Assembly (NCBI GenBank): GCA_019828595.1
Contig: JAHQRK010000002.1
Location: 3,844,001 to 3,908,000, forward strand
Length of the DNA stretch: 64,000 bases
Direction of reading: 5' to 3'
Source of the DNA: Aphanomyces cochlioides
Taxonomy: Eukaryota; Oomycota; Saprolegniomycetes; Saprolegniales; Verrucalvaceae
In this document: positions 60,616 to 64,000 of the stretch, piece after piece
Numbering within the stretch: position 1 is the first letter of the stretch
Layout: the number at the start of each line of letters is the position of its first letter
Notes under the pieces: model-generated
Database searches by the model: none
What the model was told of the DNA's origin: nothing
The model's input: the letters and a program-made list of their open reading frames with translations, nothing else
Translations under genes and position numbers: made by a program

Positions 60616-62743
60616 ATGTGTGGTATCGTTGCTTTCCTCGACTTTACTCCCTCAGCTACAGCCTCAGCCTCGACGCCTCCGCCTGATCTTGCCGCTGCGC
60701 TTGACTTGATACATCATCGTGGTCCGGATGGTCTGGACAGCACCTGGAGTTGGTCTTGGCCATGCTCGACTCTCCAACATGGAGCTCAGCCCATGCACGA
60801 CGAAATCAACTCGATCCATGCGGTCGTCAACGGCGAGTTCTACGACTTTGAAGCGATCCGAGGTGACCTCGAAAGCCAAGGCCATGTCTTCAAGACGCAC
60901 AGCGACTCGGAAATCCTCATCCATCTCTACAAAGAGCATGGACTCAACTGCTTTGACTACTTGCAAGGCGAGTTTGCCTTTGTGTTGTACGACTCGATCC
61001 GTCAGCGATTGATTGTTGGTCGCGATCGATTCGGCGTCAAGCCATTGTTCTACACGGTGGTGAACAACCGCCTCATGGTTGCGTTGGAGGCGAAAGCGTT
61101 CTTAGCCATGGGATGGAAACCGGAATGGGATCTGGCGTCTATTGCTGACAATGGCGTCTTCTCCGACACTCGCACTCTGTTCCGTGGCGTGAATAAAGTC
61201 CGTCCTGCGAGCTATTTGACCGTCACCACCACTGGAACGATCACGACTGACATCTACTTTGAGCCTGACTATCCCGACAAGACCATCCCAGACCCTCGAT
61301 CGGTGGATGAAATGATTGAAGGTGTCCGTGCTCGACTGCTGGAAGCTGTGCGCTGTGGCTTGCGCAGTGATGTCCCCGTGGCAGTCTATCTGAGGCAACG
61401 ACAAGCTGACGACACCTTGAACTAATGCGTGGATTATTGTAGTGGTGGCATCGATTCATCGGCTGTCATGGGCATGGCTCTCTCTATTCTTCGTGAGAAG
61501 AATCCAGACGCCACGTTGGACGTCTTCACGATTGCATTTGACGACGAGGTAGCGTCGACTACAATACGATAAATTGTTTCTCATCGTATGGTTGCAGGCA
61601 GTCCATGGCCAGTATTATGATGAAAGTCAGAGCGTAGTGCCAAGCATGCAAATGCGAAAATTCAACGTCTTCCACGCGACGCAAGAGGCCATGACGGATG
61701 TATTCGAAGATGCCGTGTGGCATTGGGAAGCTCCGATGATTGATTTCAACGGCACGGCCAAGTTTTTATTGTCCAAGTATGTCCGTGACGCAGGCTACAA
61801 AGTCGTCCTCACTGGTGAGTCGCCGTCATGGCAATCTAGACAATCTCATGGCTCTCGTAGGCGAGGGGTCAGACGAGCATTTTGCCGGCTACGCGTTTTT
61901 CCAAACGGAATTGCTGAGAGAGCCAACGACACCACCGACGGTCTCGGATGCATTTCGCCATGAAAAACTAGCTCAAGCGGAAGCCGTCACCCGAGCGCAT
62001 CGTGAGCAAAATGAACATTCCATCGTTGGACAAGTTGTTGGAAGGTGGTCGGTCGCTGCTCAACAACGTTTCATCAACGCAGTTCGTCACGATCACTGGC
62101 TGCATGTTTCCTCCCATGCTGAAGGACAAAACACTCTTTGCAAGTCCTGGCGAAGCGTTTGCGCATAGTTTGACCGCTGTCGAGCGGCAGAAAGCCAAGA
62201 TTACGTGGCATCCTCTCCACACGGCATTGGCTGTTCAAACAAGAACCTGCCTATCGACTTGTATGTGCACGCACTTGGGCGACCGCAGTGAGATGGCGCA
62301 TTCGATTGAAGGCCGTGTGCCTTTCCTTGACTATCGGCTGACGACATACGTCAACGGTCTGCCGCCGCGAGTCAAGATCCACGTCGACGAGGCCACAAGA
62401 TCAAATACCGACAAGTGGATTACGCCAAGCCGTCAAGCCATTCGTCTCTCAAGAACTGTACGAACGACCCAATGTGCCGTTCGTGGCACCACCGTCCGAG
62501 TTTGATCCTGAAGCGTACCATTGGAAGAAGATCAAGTCGCGCGTGATGCAGCAGGCCGTCGAGCGATTGGGGTGGATGGATTGGCAGTTTATCGAGAGTA
62601 TGATGACTCGATTCATGAAGACAAACGACCGAACCGCACAGACTATTCTCAACGTTGCCATATCGTTCATTGTGATCCAAGAACGCTTTGGCGTCGCGAC
62701 GTGGACCCCATCGCCGTTGTTATCACTCCATCAAGCGCCATGA
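60616..62743 (+). pseudogene. Asparagine synthetase (glutamine-hydrolysing)-like, copy 2, disrupted
   Basis: The frame opens at 60451, but the family requires Met-Cys, so the start is ATG 60616 (MCGIVAFLDF). The glutaminase half is open through HHRGPDG, NGEFYDFEAI and FGVKPLF. Relative to copy 1, an 8-bp and a 13-bp deletion (near 60738 and 60775) leave about 14 residues out of frame in the loop after RGPDG. The intron before SGGIDSSAV has a GC donor (61395-61396). Later motifs GEGSDEHFAGYAFF and GDRSEMAHSIEGRVPFLDYR are present, but the frame breaks near 61995 and 62420. Probably a pseudogene, younger than copy 1. Confidence 0.7.
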
Positions 62744-62918
62744 TTTTGAATCCAAACTTTGAATTTAAAAATGCTTGCGTGTCTTCATGGATATACATTA
62801 AACTTGGCCAATTTCACCTGCAGACGACAAACTTGTGCTGCGTTCGCAACAGCAGATCACAAGCAGTTTGAAAAAGTGAGACCTTTATTTTAATATCCCA
62901 GAGTCGTTGTATATCTGG

Positions 62919-63022
62919 CTGATAGTTTCTCCACAAATGGACTCAATCCTTCAGGTACTTCGAGATGAAGCTGATAGTTTCTCCACAAATGGACTCAATC
63001 CTTCAGGTACTTCGAGATGAAG
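62919..63022. repeat. 52-bp tandem direct repeat, two perfect copies
   Basis: ctgatagtttctccacaaat... through gagatgaag occurs at 62919-62970 and 62971-63022. A third partial copy (actcaatccttcaggtactt, then cgagacgaag) lies at about 63192-63221. Confidence 0.85.
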
Positions 63023-63092
63023 ATACGCCAACTTACGCCACTCGTTGGCTTGTCATTCCACCTGAAAGATTTGCATGATTGTGTTCTATTAA

Positions 63093-63194
63093 TAGTACTA
63101 TAAAGTACTATAGGCCAAGTAGCACTGAGTACTACTGCATTGACCAAGTACTATTGAGTACTACCGAGTACCTAATTATCGAAGTACTAGTACT
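63093..63194. repeat. Cluster of seven AGTACT palindromes
   Basis: Seven AGTACT hexamers occur in 102 bp, two of them adjacent (AGTACTAGTACT at 63183-63194), between two halves of the 52-bp repeat family. Confidence 0.8.
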
Positions 63195-63295
63195 CAATCC
63201 TTCAGGTACTTCGAGACGAAGATTCGCACATCGACATTGAGTACTTTTCACCGAAGCACAGCAACAATGTAGTTCAAGAAATATCATTTCACAGA

Positions 63296-64000
63296 TTATG
63301 GTGTCTCATGGATGGACAGCGATGGCGGTGTCCACGTCGCGGCGCCAAAGCGCTCTTGGATCACAATAAACGACATGACGAAATTGAGCCACGTCTGGGC
63401 AAACTTGTCGTTCGTCTTCATGAAGCGCGTCATCAAACTGTCGACAAATGTCCAATCCATCCAGCCTAATCGCTCCACGGCTTGCTGTGTCACACGCGCC
63501 TTGATCTTCTTCCAGTGGTACGCTTCAGGACCAAACTCTGATGGCGGCCCCAAGAACATAACTTTCGACCGTTCATACAATTTCTGGGAAACGAATGGCT
63601 TGACGGCTTCGCGTAAGATCCACTTGTCGGTGAAAGCCCCCGTGGCTTCATCCACCCGGACTTTGACTTGTGGCGGCAACCCGTTGACGTACGTCGTCAA
63701 GCGATAGTCGAGGAATGGCACGCGGCCTTCGAGAGAATGCGCCATTTCACTGCGGTCGCCCAAGTGGTTGCACAAGTAACATGCTAAAACAGTTCGCGTT
63801 TCAACACAAAGAGCGGTGTGGAGAGGATGCCACTTGGTCTTTGCTTTCTGCCGCTCGACGGTGGTCAAACTCAGAGCCAAAGTTTCGCCAAGATTAGAAG
63901 ACAGCGACTTGTCCACCAGCATTTGGGGGCTCATGCAGCCAAGGATCGTTATGTTCTGGATGCACGACACGTTGTTGATGAGTGAACGACCGCCTTCCAT
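63296..64000 (-). CDS. Asparagine synthetase-like, copy 3, C-terminal part
   Basis: Open to the window edge (about 234 codons). It encodes the second half of the ATP-pyrophosphatase domain: EGGRSLINNVS, LALSLTTVERQKAKTKWHPL, NHLGDRSEMAHSLEGRVPFL, DYRLTTYVNGLPPQV, DKWILREAVKPFVSQKLYER, YHWKKIKARVTQQAVERLGW and SFIVIQERFGAATW, ending at TAA 63296-63298. No frame break is seen, unlike copies 1 and 2, so this may be the functional member. It is in the opposite orientation, converging on copy 2. The N-terminal glutaminase domain would lie beyond 64000. Confidence 0.8.
   Translation of the reverse strand: MEGGRSLINNVSCIQNITILGCMSPQMLVDKSLSSNLGETLALSLTTVERQKAKTKWHPLHTALCVETRTVLACYLCNHLGDRSEMAHSLEGRVPFLDYRLTTYVNGLPPQVKVRVDEATGAFTDKWILREAVKPFVSQKLYERSKVMFLGPPSEFGPEAYHWKKIKARVTQQAVERLGWMDWTFVDSLMTRFMKTNDKFAQTWLNFVMSFIVIQERFGAATWTPPSLSIHETP

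Larger units (their letters stand above)
62744..63295. other. Intergenic region with minisatellite repeats
   Basis: 552 bp between two converging copies, holding the 52-bp repeats and the AGTACT cluster. No coding sequence is recognised. Confidence 0.5.

Noticed and set aside
62919..63022. Possible CRISPR-like repeat
   Set aside because: Only two adjacent 52-bp copies with no spacers, in a eukaryotic intergenic region; it is a minisatellite.

Overview
The window looks like nuclear DNA of an oomycete, most likely a Saprolegniales/Aphanomyces-type water mould (inference). Three things support this. Genes are densely packed and split by GT-AG introns that are mostly 41-50 nt. Crinkler (CRN) effector-type sequence is present. 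The mobile elements are a chromodomain Ty3/gypsy retrotransposon and a pogo/CENP-B-like DNA transposon, both common in oomycete genomes. Bacterial-style GTG/TTG starts were ignored; eukaryotic ATG starts were chosen and coding regions were joined by eye across introns, so exon edges are approximate unless stated.

0-32 kb is a gene-dense housekeeping region. It holds the end of an MFSD12-like transporter, a divergent pair of MAP2K-like kinases (one with B-box and SAM domains), a very large coiled-coil protein of about 8.5 kb, a membrane-anchored CAP protein, a helical protein, a PH+TBC Rab-GAP, a TMEM223-like mitochondrial protein, several tiny intron-rich genes, a VTT-domain membrane protein, methylmalonyl-CoA mutase, an atypical SDR, PrimPol and Rab7. 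Neighbours are often only a few bases apart.

32-38 kb holds an A20-type zinc finger protein, a secretory-pathway membrane protein with a propeller-like lumenal part, and a second VTT (TMEM41-like) gene. Between the last two sits a 2.0 kb DNA transposon with 28-bp terminal inverted repeats and TA duplications; its transposase is broken by frameshifts.

38-48 kb is an accessory, repeat-rich block: broken CRN sequences in inverted orientation around a full-length Ty3/gypsy chromovirus of 6,084 bp. Its 268-bp LTRs differ at one position, it carries an unusual extra reading frame ahead of gag, and it has no matching target-site duplication. A 70-bp hairpin made of telomere-like repeats follows, just before the next gene.

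48-57 kb returns to conserved genes: a two-domain AAA ATPase, an NDC1-like nucleoporin, a mucin-like surface protein with a truncated paralogue, two small paralogous genes, and an M20 amidohydrolase. 57-64 kb is a cluster of three glutamine-dependent asparagine synthetase-like genes. The first two are disrupted; the third, cut by the window edge, is open throughout.

The genes do not form one pathway. Local themes are kinase signalling, membrane traffic (TBC, Rab7, two VTT proteins) and mitochondrial metabolism, followed by birth-and-death families (CRN, mucin-like, asparagine synthetase-like) near mobile elements. Points most worth checking are a palindromic TATCCGG motif upstream of several genes, candidate introns of only 22-30 nt, the pre-gag frame of the retrotransposon, and the telomere-repeat hairpin.
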